A DNA stretch of 23,431 nt from positions 1 to 23,431 of the forward strand of contig UQHO01000034.1 in assembly GCA_900540995.1 (NCBI GenBank), in the 5' to 3' direction. Source of the stretch: an uncultured Collinsella sp. (lineage in GTDB: Bacteria > Actinomycetota > Coriobacteriia > Coriobacteriales > Coriobacteriaceae). Positions 23,343 to 23,431 of the stretch are shown piece by piece. Within the stretch, counting starts at the first letter, position 1, and each line of letters starts with the position of its first letter. A program made the position numbers and the translations under genes. The notes under the pieces were generated by a model. The model searched no databases. It saw only the letters and a list, made by a program, of their open reading frames with translations, and was not told where the DNA came from.

Positions 23343-23392
23343 GTAGGCATCCGGGACGGTCTCGCGCTGGGGCCGCCTCCGGGCGGGTTGCC

Positions 23393-23431
23393 TTGGTCTG
23401 AGAAGTGGGCTTCGCGAACTTCTCAGACCAA
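23393..23431 (+). terminator. Hairpin after phosphoketolase, cut by window end
   Basis: A perfect 14-bp stem, TTGGTCTGAGAAGT (23393-23406) with its complement at 23418-23431, and an 11-nt loop. It starts 50 bp after the stop codon. The run of T expected for a terminator would lie beyond the window, so this call rests on the stem alone. Confidence 0.6.

Overview
The window looks like chromosomal DNA of a high-GC, gut-type actinobacterium of the class Coriobacteriia, most likely Collinsella or a close relative. This is inferred from the mix of a bifidobacterial-type phosphoketolase, PTS and ABC sugar uptake side by side, Tat-type lipoprotein signals and strong G/C third-position codon use. It was not confirmed by any search.

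Layout. Bases 1-814 carry no convincing protein gene. They hold a truncated copy of a structured repeat, an A+T-rich pair of inverted repeats, a degenerate direct repeat and a 16-bp copy of a tRNA 3' end. Next, on the minus strand, come tRNA-Gln(TTG), a protein with two peptidoglycan-binding repeats (928-1833), a trans-polyprenyl diphosphate synthase (1972-2997) and a large PTS EIIC-EIIB protein fused to a HAD phosphatase (3111-5561). A TreR-like GntR regulator (5786-6505, plus) is divergent from the PTS gene. It is followed by a four-gene ABC sugar importer (6812-11177, plus: Tat lipoprotein, two permeases, MsmX/MalK-type ATPase). Converging on it from the minus strand are alpha-glucan phosphorylase and 4-alpha-glucanotransferase (11555-15453), then galE (15674-16735). 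On the plus strand at 17002-18207 is a secreted coiled-coil cell-wall hydrolase, followed by a second and complete copy of the structured repeat (18227-18357). murB lies on the minus strand, divergent from a LacI-type regulator. The window ends with a phosphoketolase gene that has two LacI-type operators in its promoter region and a nine-codon upstream ORF.

How it fits together. 5600-15568 reads as one alpha-glucan/alpha-glucoside uptake and breakdown locus. Five palindromes close to TTGTTTAAACAA lie at the PTS promoter, the GntR promoter, the ABC operon (two sites) and the malQ-glgP promoter, so the GntR protein probably controls the whole set. Imported maltodextrin would be processed by MalQ and the phosphorylase to glucose and glucose-1-phosphate. 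The HAD domain on the PTS protein could remove the phosphate added during PTS transport, which would explain why no phospho-alpha-glucosidase gene is seen nearby. The phosphoketolase, probably under the neighbouring LacI-type protein, would cleave sugar phosphates to acetyl phosphate.

The most unusual items are the EIICB-HAD fusion, the shared operator set, a structured repeat whose two copies show compensatory changes in the stem, and a tandem pair of 57-nt inverted-repeat units at 11317-11454.
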